From: CAVSUZ01 sp963791885
GTDB lineage: Bacteria > Pseudomonadota > Alphaproteobacteria > Acetobacterales > Acetobacteraceae
Reading direction: 5' to 3'
Length of the DNA stretch: 64,000 nucleotides
Assembly: GCA_963791885.1 (NCBI GenBank)
Contig: CAWBUL010000006.1
Location: 186,001 to 250,000, forward strand
Part shown: in pieces, positions 28,151 through 38,044 of the stretch
Layout of the letters: the number at the start of each line of letters is the position of its first letter
Position numbering within the stretch: the first letter of the stretch is position 1
The notes under the pieces: model-generated
What the model saw: the letters and a program-made list of their open reading frames with translations, nothing else
Databases searched by the model: none
Told to the model about the DNA's origin: nothing
Made by a program: the position numbers and the translations under genes

Positions 28151-29221
28151 CTATTTCTTAACCGGGCGCGGCATCGGCTTCACCCCGACCTGCTCCTCCG
28201 CCGTATACGGCGCTCCATAATACGGGAAATCCTTGCGAATGCGCCCGCGGTCGGGAGCAAGTCCATCGATAAGCGGCGTGTTGGCCGCCAGCGTCAACAT
28301 CACATCCAGCGCATCGTCGCCGAGCGCGCGCCCATTGAAGCTGGCCACCTCAAATGCGGCGGATGTTCCAAGCTCGTAAGGCAATGTGTTGGGACAAAGC
28401 CGTGCAGCGATCAGCTTCCCGTATTCACCCGGGTCCGCCGCCGAACCGGCATAGGTCGTCATCTTCTCCGCAAAACCCGCGATCGACCTCGCGAAGCGCT
28501 CCAGATCTTCAGACGGAACCGACGCATTGAATTGTTCTTTCAGCTCTTGATCGCTCGGGTCGTTCAGGAAGAGATGCGTAACCATTGGCAGGCCCCAACG
28601 CGAAACTTGTACCTCCGGCGCATGGCCAAAGAGGGAGATCGTCGCCCACGCGTTGATTTTTCCCTTCCCAATCAGTTCGCTCGGCACCTCCAGCACGATT
28701 GCGGTAATGTTCCGCCTCGCAAAGGGATCCTGCTGATGCAGAAGGGTGTCTCCATCGAAGCGTTGGTCCTCATAGAAAGCAGTCAAAAATGTGCGGAATC
28801 CAGCATTTGCCGCAAATAGCTCTGGAGCAATCCCGACATACGCACGAACGTCCAAATCAGTCGCTACCGATCCGGTTTCACCCTCGACCAGAACCTCTCC
28901 GGCGTCACCACGAAGAGCATCGTCACCCGTCGCCTTCCGCACCACAAACGGCTGAACGTGAGTATGCTCACTGCCATCTCCGTGTCGTGGTTCGCCAAAC
29001 CTGAACTTGAACGTAACCTCTTCCCTCGCATCTCCGTTCAGGTCGAACCGGAACGAGTAGAGCCCTTCTGGATGAAGCGTATCCGGAGCCGATAATCCTA
29101 CATCCGGATTCACGGTCATCGCCATCACCGTCTTGCCCGAGGGGCCATCAAACAAGTAAAAGTCGCAGAGGTTGAGGCTCGGATCTTTCCTCGCCAGTTT
29201 TGTATCGAAATGATGTGACAT
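28151..29221 (-). CDS. DUF4331 family protein
   Basis: 356 residues from the ATG at 29219-29221, preceded by gaggagatcct; the frame is open further upstream but only inside the SDR gene. It begins MSHHFDTKLARKDPSLNLCD and contains DFYLFDGPSGKTVMAMTVNP, FRFDLNGDAREEVTFKFRFG and a C-terminal part ending FPYYGAPYTAEEQVGVKPMP, which fit DUF4331. No function is established for the family to my knowledge. There is no signal peptide. It starts 12 bases after the SDR stop, so both form one operon. Confidence 0.8.
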   Translation of the reverse strand: MSHHFDTKLARKDPSLNLCDFYLFDGPSGKTVMAMTVNPDVGLSAPDTLHPEGLYSFRFDLNGDAREEVTFKFRFGEPRHGDGSEHTHVQPFVVRKATGDDALRGDAGEVLVEGETGSVATDLDVRAYVGIAPELFAANAGFRTFLTAFYEDQRFDGDTLLHQQDPFARRNITAIVLEVPSELIGKGKINAWATISLFGHAPEVQVSRWGLPMVTHLFLNDPSDQELKEQFNASVPSEDLERFARSIAGFAEKMTTYAGSAADPGEYGKLIAARLCPNTLPYELGTSAAFEVASFNGRALGDDALDVMLTLAANTPLIDGLAPDRGRIRKDFPYYGAPYTAEEQVGVKPMPRPVKK

Positions 29222-29232
29222 ACAGGATCTCC

Positions 29233-30018
29233 TCAGCCGCGAAGAATGGCGGCTCCGAAGGGAGCACCCGTCAGTCCGCCATCCACCATCAGCTCGACCG
29301 CGTTGATGTACGACGACTCGTCCGAGGCAAGAAAAAGCACAGCCTTGGCCAGATCTTCCGGCTCGCCCCAACGGGCAAGTGGAACCGTGGAAGAGAAGAA
29401 GTCGGAAACTTTTGCGGATTCCTCTGCCGTGGCATTGGCGCGCACCCCGCGCTTCCAGATGGGAGTCTTTGTCGCTCCCGGGGCCACCACGTTTACGCGA
29501 ATCTTGCGCGGTGCAAGGTCTGCGGCGATGGATCGCGCCATCGAGACAAGTCCGCCTTTCGTAGCAGCGTAGGCAGCCAAGCCTGGTTGACCGAGATAAT
29601 TTTGCACCGATCCGTTGAATATGATGCTGCCGTTGTCGTTCATGAGAGGAGCGGCTGAATTGACGGTAAAGAAAGCGCCGTTGAGGTTGGTGTGGACTAT
29701 CTTCTCGAAGATGGCTTCGTCGGTCGTGCCAGTCGGCGTCATGCCAGAAATGCCTGCATTCGCGAAGACGATGTCAAGTTTGCCAAAGTCTTTGGCGAGC
29801 TCAGCGAAAAGCCTCTTGCGATCCTCCGCAACCGTAACGTCAGCGCGATAGCCGTGCGCTTTCGATCCCAGCTCGGCCACCGCTTCATCCAGTGTCTGTT
29901 GATCGCGACCCGAAATTGCGACTTCCGCGCCTTCAGAGATGAAAAGGCGGGCCGTGGCCAGGCCGATGCCGCTGTTGCCTCCGGTGATGAGAGCCTTTTT
30001 GCCTGCGAGCTTCATCAT
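29233..30018 (-). CDS. SDR-family oxidoreductase
   Basis: 261 residues, start with gaggagg-type sequence upstream (tcatttcctcctc on the plus strand). It is a classical SDR: LITGGNSGIGLATARLFISE, DIVFANAGISGM, Ser in IIFNGSVQNY, Tyr/Lys in YAATKGGLVSMARSI, and ELMVDGGLTG at the end. It is the first gene of a two-gene unit with DUF4331. The substrate is unknown. Such SDRs are often cofactor-dependent reductases of ketones or quinones. Confidence 0.88.
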   Translation of the reverse strand: MMKLAGKKALITGGNSGIGLATARLFISEGAEVAISGRDQQTLDEAVAELGSKAHGYRADVTVAEDRKRLFAELAKDFGKLDIVFANAGISGMTPTGTTDEAIFEKIVHTNLNGAFFTVNSAAPLMNDNGSIIFNGSVQNYLGQPGLAAYAATKGGLVSMARSIAADLAPRKIRVNVVAPGATKTPIWKRGVRANATAEESAKVSDFFSSTVPLARWGEPEDLAKAVLFLASDESSYINAVELMVDGGLTGAPFGAAILRG

Positions 30019-30551
30019 TTCCTCCTCGCTGACCGACTGATCGCTATCCTAGGCCCCGGGATCGGGAAAATCCAAGCGACGGCCCGCGGTCAGCGAACGA
30101 CTGCTTTCGGCGCATACTGTCGCAAACACCCGCTCCAGGCAGACGACAGCGACATAAGAATCCTGAAAATATTCGCCTAGACGGTTAGTTGCGAAAGCGC
30201 GGTAATACAAATCAATCTGTCTCCTGGCCCCGCCCTCGGAGGTTTTCAACAGAATCCTGGATTTCGCAACTTTCTCACTACGCGCGCTCACTACGCGCGT
30301 TTTGCCACCACTCGGCTAATTTCATGGTTCGCGGCATTCAAGCTTCTTGGCCGTGATTGGGCGGGTCCGTTGACCTCAACACCTAAGATCTTGCCGGCCA
30401 CGCTTGCGAGGTCGAAAGCAAGGCTCACCACCCAAGCGCCGACCGGCGATGATCTATTGCCCGCGCTGGAGTATTTCGAGGAGCGCGCGCGCAAGCTGCC
30501 GCTCGATGTGCCAACCACCGCGATGGTGACAGCGTCGTCAGAACTGCCAGC
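30019..30551. other. 533-bp gap, no gene supported
   Basis: Open frames on both strands here (up to about 110 codons) lack ribosome sites and give low-complexity or unrecognisable proteins. The right end approaches a gene remnant cut by the IS21-family element. Confidence 0.4.
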
Positions 30552-30713
30552 TCACAAGGGCAGTTCCTTTCCCGCCTGCTCCCGGATGAGGTACTCGGCG
30601 TACCAGTCCGGCCAGTTTTCATCGCGTTTGCCGCCGGTCCGCTTCTCGTGTTCACCGTGTGCAACCTCCGCCCGCCGCAGCGCGGCCGCGAGGTCCGCCT
30701 GTTGAGTTTCATC
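30552..30713 (-). pseudogene. C-terminal remnant of a small conserved protein cut by IS21
   Basis: The native part reads ADLAAALRRAEVAHGEHEKR and ENWPDWYAEYLIREQAGKEL, resembling short bacterial proteins with an ENWPDWYA motif whose function I do not know. The frame's apparent start lies inside the terminal repeat of the IS21-family element, so the true N-terminus was displaced by the insertion at 30714. Confidence 0.5.
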
Positions 30714-30811
30714 GAGAACTGACCCACCAGGTGGCAAATTTCCACTGAGAATTGACCCATGTTTTGACCTCGCCCCGGCTGTTTTCAGCGGGGTCCACGG
30801 GAGTGATAAGC

Positions 30812-32344
30812 ATGGAGTTACTGAGCGTGATCCGTCGCTGGGCGCTTCGAGACCAGCTTTCGATACGGGAGATCGCCCGCAGGACTGGGCTATCGCGGAA
30901 CACCATCCGCAAATACTTGCGGGGCGACGTGGTGGAACCGGCCTTCAAGGTGCCGGAGCGGCCCAGCAAGCTGGACGCGTTCGCCGAGAAACTGTCGGCC
31001 TGGCTAAAGCTAGAGAGCGGCAGGCCGCGCAAGCAGAGGCGGACGATCAAGCGGTTGCATGCGGATCTGGCCGCCCTCGGGTTTGAAGGTTCATACGGCC
31101 GTGTTGCGGCGTTCGCCCGCACCTGGAAGGAGCATCGGCAGCGGGAGCAGCAGACGACCGGCCGCGGGGCCTTTGTTCCGCTGATTTTCCAGCCGGGCGA
31201 AGCTTTCCAGTTCGACTGGAGCGAGGAGTGGGCCGTTATCGGCGGCGAACGGACCAAGCTGCAAGCTGCGCACTTCAAGCTTTGCTACAGCCGCACCTTC
31301 ATTGTCCGGGCCTATCCGCTGCAGACGCACGAGATGCTGTTCGACGCGCATCATCATGCGTTCCGGGTGCTTGGCGGCGTGCCGCGCCGCGGCATCTACG
31401 ACAATATGAGAACGGCTGTTGACCAAGTTGGCGTCGGCAAGAAGCGCCAGGTCAATGCACGCTTTGCCGCGATGGCCAGCCACTACCTTTTCGATGCTGA
31501 CTTTTGCAATCCGGCCTCAGGCTGGGAGAAGGGTCAGATCGAGAAGAATGTCCAGGACGCGCGTCATCGGTTGTGGCAGACCATGCCGCGTTTTGTGACG
31601 CTGGCTGACTTGAACGACTGGCTGGAACAACGCTGCCAAGCGCTATGGCGCGAGATTCCACACGGCAGCCAGCAAGGCTCGATATTCGATGCGTGGCAAA
31701 GTGAAGTCGGATGCCTGATGGCCGTTGGCAGACCGTTCGATGGTTTTGTTGAATACGGCAAACGCGTTTCGCCCACCTGCCTCGTTCACTTTGATCGCAA
31801 CCGCTACAGCGTGCCCGCGTCCTTCGCCAATCATCGCGTCAGCTTAAGGGTTTATCCAGACCGCGTCGTTGTCGTTGCCGAAGGGCATGTCATCTGCGAA
31901 CACGCGCGGCTCATCGAGCGGTCGCATCATCTGCCCGGCCGCACCATCTATGATTGGCACCACTATCTCGCGGTGATCCAGCGCAAGCCGGGAGCTCTGC
32001 GTAATGGCGCGCCGTTCGCCGAATTGCCGGAAGCGTTCAAGCGGCTGCAACAGCACCTTCTCAAGCAGCCCGGAGGCGACCGGGAGATGGTGGAGATTCT
32101 TGCCCTCGTCCTGCACCATGGTGAAGATGCGGTGTTGTGTGCCGTCGAACTGGCGCTGAGTGATGGAGCGCCGACAAAGACGCACGTGCTGAACATGTTG
32201 CACCGGCTGATCGACGGCAAATCCACGGCCACAGCAATGATCGCGGCTCCGCAGGCCTTGGCCCTGGACCGGGAGCCACGTGCCGACGTCGAACGCTACG
32301 ATGCCCTGCGCGAGAAGCTACAGGAGGCCCGCCATGCGTCATGA
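30812..32344 (+). CDS. istA: IS21-family transposase IstA
   Basis: 510 residues from ATG 30812; the frame extends 60 bases further upstream, but the HTH starts here (MELLSVIRRWALRDQLSIRE, IARRTGLSRNTIRKYLRG). The DDE integrase core has Asp in FQFDWSEEWAVIGG, Asp in RGIYDNMRTAVDQV and Glu in GWEKGQIEKNVQ. A C-terminal beta domain follows. It cuts and joins the element's ends and needs IstB. The gene is intact and overlaps istB by 11 bases. Confidence 0.95.
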   Translation: MELLSVIRRWALRDQLSIREIARRTGLSRNTIRKYLRGDVVEPAFKVPERPSKLDAFAEKLSAWLKLESGRPRKQRRTIKRLHADLAALGFEGSYGRVAAFARTWKEHRQREQQTTGRGAFVPLIFQPGEAFQFDWSEEWAVIGGERTKLQAAHFKLCYSRTFIVRAYPLQTHEMLFDAHHHAFRVLGGVPRRGIYDNMRTAVDQVGVGKKRQVNARFAAMASHYLFDADFCNPASGWEKGQIEKNVQDARHRLWQTMPRFVTLADLNDWLEQRCQALWREIPHGSQQGSIFDAWQSEVGCLMAVGRPFDGFVEYGKRVSPTCLVHFDRNRYSVPASFANHRVSLRVYPDRVVVVAEGHVICEHARLIERSHHLPGRTIYDWHHYLAVIQRKPGALRNGAPFAELPEAFKRLQQHLLKQPGGDREMVEILALVLHHGEDAVLCAVELALSDGAPTKTHVLNMLHRLIDGKSTATAMIAAPQALALDREPRADVERYDALREKLQEARHAS

Positions 32345-33125
32345 TCCGGCCGGGGCGGCGATTGTCGTGATGCTGCGCGGCCTGAAGATGTTTGGCATGG
32401 CGCAAGCCGCGGGCGAGCTGATGGAGCAGGGCGCGCCAGCGTTCAATTCGGCCGTCCCCATTCTCTCACAGCTGCTCAAGGCGGAAACCGCCGAGCGCGA
32501 GGTTCGATCGGTTGCCTACCAGCTGAAGGCGGCGCGCTTCCCCGTCTACAAGGATCTGAGCGGTTTTGATTTTGCGTCCAGCGAAACCAATGAAGCCCTG
32601 GTGCGCCAGCTTTACCGGTGTGAGTTCATCGAAAACGCCGACAACGTGGTCCTCGTCGGCGGTCCGGGCACCGGCAAGACCCACATCGCCACGGCGCTTG
32701 GCGTGCAGGCGGTTGAACACCATCGCAAAAAGGTTCGGTTCTTCGGGACCGTCGACCTGGTCAATGCGCTGGAGCAGGAGAAAACTCAGGGCCGATCGGG
32801 TCAGATCGCGGATCGGCTGATGCGGTGCGACCTCGTAATGCTCGATGAATTGGGCTATCTGCCGTTCAGCCCCTCCGGCGGCGCGCTGCTTTTCCACCTG
32901 CTGAGCAAGCTTTACGAACGGGCCTCTGTGGTCATCACCACGAACCTGAGCTTCAGCGAATGGGCTGACGTGTTCGGCGACGCTAAGATGACGACCGCCA
33001 TGCTCGACCGCCTCACCCACCACTGCCACATCGTGGAAACCGGCAATGACAGCTTCCGCTTCAAAGCCAGCTCGGCCGCCAACAAGGGCCGAAAGGAAAA
33101 GGCCAAGAACTTGACCCCGGTATGA
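32334..33125 (+). CDS. istB: IS21-family helper ATPase IstB
   Basis: 263 residues from ATG 32334 with caggagg upstream. It is an AAA+ protein related to DnaC: Walker A VLVGGPGTGKTHIATALG, Walker B LVMLDELGYLPFSP, and sensor ASVVITTNLSFSEWADVFGD. It selects target DNA and activates IstA. Confidence 0.95.
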   Translation: MRHDPAGAAIVVMLRGLKMFGMAQAAGELMEQGAPAFNSAVPILSQLLKAETAEREVRSVAYQLKAARFPVYKDLSGFDFASSETNEALVRQLYRCEFIENADNVVLVGGPGTGKTHIATALGVQAVEHHRKKVRFFGTVDLVNALEQEKTQGRSGQIADRLMRCDLVMLDELGYLPFSPSGGALLFHLLSKLYERASVVITTNLSFSEWADVFGDAKMTTAMLDRLTHHCHIVETGNDSFRFKASSAANKGRKEKAKNLTPV

Positions 33126-33239
33126 CCCGCAAACCATAAATTCACCCGGGTCAGTTCTCGGTGGAAAACCCGGGTCAGTTCTCAGCGAAAATCAACACGC
33201 CAGTCTTTAATGCGCCCACACCCGCGCCCTTCCAGGCCT

Positions 33240-34651
33240 TCAGAGAAAAGAATGGGGCTCAGTCGGCACCGGGGCCAGTGGCCCGGTCGGTCCCGGCGCG
33301 GTGTAGATTTCCCACTCCCAGCCGCGTGGCGAGTAAGATCTAGCACCTGGCGTGCGGACCTGGGGTAGTCCTGGAATCCCTCCTTCGATAGAGGCGTTGC
33401 CAGCGGGAGCAATCACGGCGCTCTCCGCTCCCAGCGCCGCGAGTTCATTGGCGAGGTTCTGGCCGAAGGTGTTCGGTGCGGTACCGCAGAGGCCGGTTTT
33501 GCAGATGATCAACCGGACGGTTCCCCCGGTCCAGCCGGAAGCGACCAGTTCCTGGGCAAGCGCTCGGGCCGAATAAGCTACGGTTCCTATGCGCGCATGA
33601 ACGGCACTGCCATGGGCGATGATTGAAACCTCCTCGGCGCCGGCGAGATTGCCTTGTCCGAAGGTAGTGGCCTGATGGCCCGTCGTACGTGCCATCAAGG
33701 ACGTGCCGCGAACGACCGTGGGGTTGCGGGAGCCTCGGACCATCCGCGACGCGGGAGCGGGCTTAGGAGCTAGGCCCTTTGCCGTGGCGGCGACAGCGAC
33801 GAAAGGCCCGATATTAACCGTCTGGCCCGACGTCAGATCCTCGCTTTCGTCGCCCTCCTGCGGCTGCTTTCCGGCGGGGGCCGCTTGCGGCGCCGTTGCT
33901 GCCCAGGGGTCTTCGGGAATCTGGCCAAGCGCCTCGATGTCCGCGTCCGTAAAGCAGCCATTCGGGCCGCACATCTGGGACGGATCGAGCATGAGGCTGG
34001 TCGGCTGCGGAGCCCAACGATCGGAGACGGGGCATTTGCGCCCGGCTGGCGTCGTACGACCGTTCCGTCTTGCACGACATGTGTCAGCTCATGCGCGAGA
34101 AGCTTCTTTCCCTCGCTGCTGCCCGGCGCGTATGCGCCAGAAGCAAAGCCAATCTCGGAGCCGACCGTGTAAGCCCGAGCGCCGATGGCAGCGGCGGTCG
34201 TGGCCGCCTCCTCAGCGTCATAGATGCGCACGCCGGACAAATCTCCGAAATGAGGTTCGAAGAAGCTCCGAGTGCCCGCATCCAGGGGATGTCCTGCGCT
34301 TGAGCCGAAAGCGTCTGCGCGAGCGCTCGAAATTTGGCTGTTCTTTGCCTCCGCAGATTTGCGGCGAATCTTGTTATCGCTGTTCCGGCAGGATGCGCAG
34401 GTTCCGCCGCAGGCGCAGGGCGCTGCCTTGCCGCTCATGATCGAGTCCGCGCTCCGGTCGGCCTCGGCTTCCTGCGGGTCATGAAGGCCGCCGACGGCGA
34501 GCTTGGCCCGCAGGCTTTGGGATCTCAGATGATGTTGTAGCAATTGGTTGCTGATCGGGGCCGATCTACCAAAAGACGCGGCGCCGGAATGCGGGCGATG
34601 GTTTGCCGCTGCAGAGGAACGGCGCCGAGCCTTGGATGCAACATCGAACAT
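33240..34651 (-). pseudogene. eCIS-associated DUF4157 protein with caspase-like C-terminal domain, frameshifted
   Basis: The first frame (34651 down to about 34040) has a CXC-rich patch (CACGGTCASCRNSDNKIRRK) and a DUF4157 domain: LRAKLAVGGLHDPQEAEADR, FGDLSGVRIYDAEEAATTAA and the zinc-protease-like HELTHVVQ. Homology then moves frame to MLDPSQMCGPNGCFTDADIE and ends in a globular domain with VSIIAHGSAVH and VRLIICKTGLCG, the His and Cys spacing expected of caspase-like peptidases. One-base slip near 34030-34050. Full length is about 470 residues. DUF4157 proteins are markers of eCIS loci and often carry toxic domains. It is the last gene of the cluster, consistent with cargo. Confidence 0.75.
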
Positions 34652-34696
34652 CAGCGCACCATCGCTTAGGGATTCCCAAAAACGGGCATCGCCGCC

Positions 34697-37600
34697 CTAC
34701 TGCCGCAGGAAGTTTGCAACGGCCTCCTCGGCGACGACCGTAGTATCGCTCTCCGACACCCAAAAGGCGCGCAATTCGCCAAACGCGATTGTCGAATTGG
34801 GGGTCACCGCCAAGTCTGGATCCTGCGGCCGCACGATGTAGCGCGTCCAGCCGAAGCGCTGCTCCCCCGTGGTCTCCGGGCCTGCCTGAAATGAGGTAAG
34901 CGGGCCCTCGCTAAAGCTCGGCAGCTCGGCCGGGATCACCTCCCGGCCGCCTTCCTTGCACTCCCGCCAGACGTCCTTGATGTCTCGCAAGATCATGTAT
35001 TTGGTCAGCGCCACCGCTTGATAGGCGTCGGCATTCACCGGCTCGACGAACAGCTTGCTACCTCGGCCGGAACGGATTTCGCGTACCCATGCATTCGGCC
35101 CGAGACGATCGCCGGCGTCGATCAGCGGCTGGTGGTTCTGGTCGATCCTGCTTTCGCTCTCCGAACGGTACAGCGTGGCGCCGGGCCGAATGTGCAAGAT
35201 GCGGCCTCGCGCGGCTTGCGGGCGTGCTGCCAGACGGTCGCGCAGCGTTGTGTCGGCCGAGGCGAGGGTTTGCCCCTCGACCGTGTTCATGGCCTCGGTG
35301 ATGTCGTAAATTTTATGAGTGGCGCCTTGGGGCCGGTTGACCTTGACGATCCATCGCCCGTCCTTCTGTGTCAGCGCGTCGAGCCGCCCGAGACTGGCGA
35401 TCAGCACCGCATATTCCGCATATGTCTTGATGCGGCTCGGCAATTGGGAACGCAGCCGCGCCGCATCGATATCGGCGATATAGGGGAAACGCCAGGAGGC
35501 GACGACGACGCCGGTTTGCGCGTCCGCCCCGGGAGATGCCGGCGCCATCCGGTGCGCGTCCCACATGCCGGGAACCGGCTCGGCGCCAAGGCGCTCCCAC
35601 AGGACAAACTCGCCGGTTCCGGCGGCGATCGCCGCGCGCTGCACATCCAAGGTCGCCCCGACCCATTTCATCAGCTCGTTGGCCACCATGATGACGCCGC
35701 CAACACCGACGCCGACGGTCGAGATCGGCGCGCGCTGAAACGTCGTCTGCTGTGGTCCCATGTCGGTGTCGATTTCGACGGCCGGTACAGGCGGTTCGGC
35801 GTTCCCGAGGTTGACAACTCGAGCACCGGTCTCGGGGTCGAAATCGAGCGGGGCGCTGGTCGGGTCGAGCACCTCGTACCACTGCCCGCCTTCGAAGACA
35901 CCCAGCAGCGGATGTCCGGTCAGTGGATCGATCGCGACCAGCTGGTTCTGCGAATAACCTATGATGAATTCCCCAGGTGCTAGAACCGCTACTGTCTGGC
36001 TCGGCGGGATCGCGTTTTCGCCGATGCGGATGGCCCGACTGGGGTCGAGATTGACGATTTGCGGACCCATAATCGGCGCCTCGAACGGCTCGACGGGACC
36101 GACCGGCGCGGCAATCGGCTGCACGATTGGCTCCGGCACGACTTCGCTGACCCGGATGCCCTGTCCCACCTGCTCGAGCCGATAAAGGCGCCCCTCGGCG
36201 AGTGCAAAGCCGAAGGACTGGCTCAGCACCTGGGCCTGCACGTCGGGATCGATCAGCTCGCGCACCGTGCCGACTTCAGTCGGCCGGCGGATGTTGCCGC
36301 GCAGCTGCGCCCTGAACCGCTCCATCATTTCCATTGTTTCGCCGACCGCTGCCGCCGGTACCGGCCCCGCTGCCGGCACACCCGCAACCGGCAGCTCCGC
36401 TTCGCCCGTCCCCCTTCCTGCGAGCACGGCCTGTGCCGCCTGCGGCGTTGGCGGTTCCTGCTGCGCGGCGATTCCGGCGAGGCCCTGTCGTTCAGCTGGC
36501 GACAGCACGTCGCTCCAGGCGAGTGCGACGCGCGCCATCTGCCGGGTGTCGAGCTCGTAGCGACCTCCCTCCCCTAGTTCCCCGGAAATACCTGCGATAC
36601 GCCTGATCTCTATATGAAACGTCTCGGTGTCTTTGGATAAACCAACCTCCAGACGCATCTCCCCTATGCCGCGTGCCAAAGCGCGAATAACCCGGTCGGC
36701 GAACAGCACCCGTCCGACGGCGCCAGTCGTCTTACTGGCCTCGACAAAGCCGGTATGCACCGCGCCGGCGCTCGTGCTTGACTCGTCCCAACCGAGAAAG
36801 CGAAAGCCTCCATCGACGAAACCAATCAGCAGGCGGAGATCAAAGCCCCCTCCTTGCGTCCGCGCATAGTTGATCATATCGCCGATCGAAATTTGGTCGG
36901 GGTCCGGAAAGGGTATTTTCTGATCCAGAATGTCATTGATCGTGGCGAAGCTGGCACCCGGATTGCGTATCCTCACCGCCTGGCCCGATTTCATGCGCAA
37001 CTCATAAAGCCAGCTGGGAATGTCTTCCGGACGATAGATGCCGTACGGGATGTAACTCGCTTCGCCTGCATCTGGCTTGAACACGATTGTACCGGGCGGA
37101 CGCGCCGGCGTGCTCGCGACCGGGTATTGGGGGCGTTGCGAGAAATCGGCGACGATGTTGCGGTCGCGAAGCAGCAGCTCGGGCGGCGCCTGCTGGACGG
37201 TGTGCGCCAATTCGTGCGCCAGCAATCGCCTGCCGTCGCGATCTTCGGGTGGCCACCGGCCGGCCCCGAAGAAAATGTCGCGGCCACGGGTAAAGGCCCG
37301 TGCGCCGATCTCCTCGGCCGCCGCATGTGCGGCCTCGTCGTCATGGATGCGCACATCCGAGAGGTCGGCGCCGCCGAGCCTGGTCTCGAACGCCGCCCGC
37401 TCGGCGCTCGGCAGAAGCGCGCCGGCACCCCCGTTAAGGGCAGCCGCTACGGCCGGTCCGGGAGCCGGCGCAGGACGCGCCGCCGCGACCGGTGCGGCGT
37501 GCCTTGCCGGAGCCTCCCCGGGCAAAGCCCGATCGGCAATCGCGTCCGCGCTGTGCTCGAATGGACTGCCGGGCATGTCCAGCCTGAGCGCGACGCTTTG

Positions 37601-38044
37601 TCGCTCGTGCATCGGTGCTTGAGCCGGGGACCCTCCCGGGTTCTCAAAAGCGCGCCGGATCCGCAAGCGCGCGGAGTTGCCGCTCGACTGTCCATCCTCC
37701 CGCCCGCGGACATACTCCGCGACGGTTTGCGGCGGTGGCGCGTTTAAGGGCAGCACAGGCCCGGCGGAATTGAGCAAGCGCGGCAACACCGCAGGCGATG
37801 TCTGACGAGCAGCAGGCGTGCCCTCGGGAATGTTCTGTCGCTCTTTGGTCAGCAGCCTGTTTACGGCTTGATTACCAATGGTCCGTTGGAGCGTGAGCAT
37901 CTGCTCGATATAGTATAATCCGGGCTGCATTGGTCTCTGTTGCAGCGGTTTAGACGTATGTGTCGGAGCGGCCTGTGAGGCAGCCTTCGTCGTTGGTGCC
38001 TTGACCGGAGGATTTGCTCGGCGGCTGACGGGGCCAGAGGTCAA
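34697..38044 (-). CDS. Very large eCIS-associated DUF4157 protein, probable cargo/effector
   Basis: 1115 residues from TTG 38044, whose start overlaps the preceding TGA; ATG codons further in are possible. The first 90 residues are disordered and contain LQRTIGNQAVNRLL, a motif recurring in eCIS cargo. The DUF4157 domain is at about residues 200-290 (FEHSADAIADRAL, DLSDVRIHDDEAAHAAAEEI, LLAHELAHTVQQ with HExxH). After it come several unrecognised segments, a Pro/Ala-rich linker near 590-620, one weakly hydrophobic stretch (ISTVGVGVGGVIMVANELM) and a C-terminal domain of unknown type. By family knowledge the DUF4157 part may be processed or used for loading; the toxic activity, if any, is not identifiable. 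Confidence 0.75.
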   Translation of the reverse strand: MTSGPVSRRANPPVKAPTTKAASQAAPTHTSKPLQQRPMQPGLYYIEQMLTLQRTIGNQAVNRLLTKERQNIPEGTPAARQTSPAVLPRLLNSAGPVLPLNAPPPQTVAEYVRGREDGQSSGNSARLRIRRAFENPGGSPAQAPMHERQSVALRLDMPGSPFEHSADAIADRALPGEAPARHAAPVAAARPAPAPGPAVAAALNGGAGALLPSAERAAFETRLGGADLSDVRIHDDEAAHAAAEEIGARAFTRGRDIFFGAGRWPPEDRDGRRLLAHELAHTVQQAPPELLLRDRNIVADFSQRPQYPVASTPARPPGTIVFKPDAGEASYIPYGIYRPEDIPSWLYELRMKSGQAVRIRNPGASFATINDILDQKIPFPDPDQISIGDMINYARTQGGGFDLRLLIGFVDGGFRFLGWDESSTSAGAVHTGFVEASKTTGAVGRVLFADRVIRALARGIGEMRLEVGLSKDTETFHIEIRRIAGISGELGEGGRYELDTRQMARVALAWSDVLSPAERQGLAGIAAQQEPPTPQAAQAVLAGRGTGEAELPVAGVPAAGPVPAAAVGETMEMMERFRAQLRGNIRRPTEVGTVRELIDPDVQAQVLSQSFGFALAEGRLYRLEQVGQGIRVSEVVPEPIVQPIAAPVGPVEPFEAPIMGPQIVNLDPSRAIRIGENAIPPSQTVAVLAPGEFIIGYSQNQLVAIDPLTGHPLLGVFEGGQWYEVLDPTSAPLDFDPETGARVVNLGNAEPPVPAVEIDTDMGPQQTTFQRAPISTVGVGVGGVIMVANELMKWVGATLDVQRAAIAAGTGEFVLWERLGAEPVPGMWDAHRMAPASPGADAQTGVVVASWRFPYIADIDAARLRSQLPSRIKTYAEYAVLIASLGRLDALTQKDGRWIVKVNRPQGATHKIYDITEAMNTVEGQTLASADTTLRDRLAARPQAARGRILHIRPGATLYRSESESRIDQNHQPLIDAGDRLGPNAWVREIRSGRGSKLFVEPVNADAYQAVALTKYMILRDIKDVWRECKEGGREVIPAELPSFSEGPLTSFQAGPETTGEQRFGWTRYIVRPQDPDLAVTPNSTIAFGELRAFWVSESDTTVVAEEAVANFLRQ

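Larger units (their letters stand above)
30714..33183 (+). mobile_element. IS21-family insertion sequence
   Basis: 2470 bp. The left end gagaactgaccca and the right end gggtcagttctc are inverse. Further copies of the same core occur just inside each end (gagaattgaccca near 30749 and gggtcagttctc near 33149), the multiple terminal repeats typical of IS21. It carries overlapping istA and istB. The right end lies 57 bases beyond the last gene of the eCIS locus. Confidence 0.92.

Noticed and set aside
30049..30518. Two minus-strand frames of 75-80 codons as small genes
   Set aside because: No ribosome site, no leader, no recognisable motif, and codon use unlike neighbouring genes.
35018..35983. 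321-codon plus-strand frame inside the large DUF4157 gene
   Set aside because: Antisense to a continuous 1115-codon gene with family motifs.
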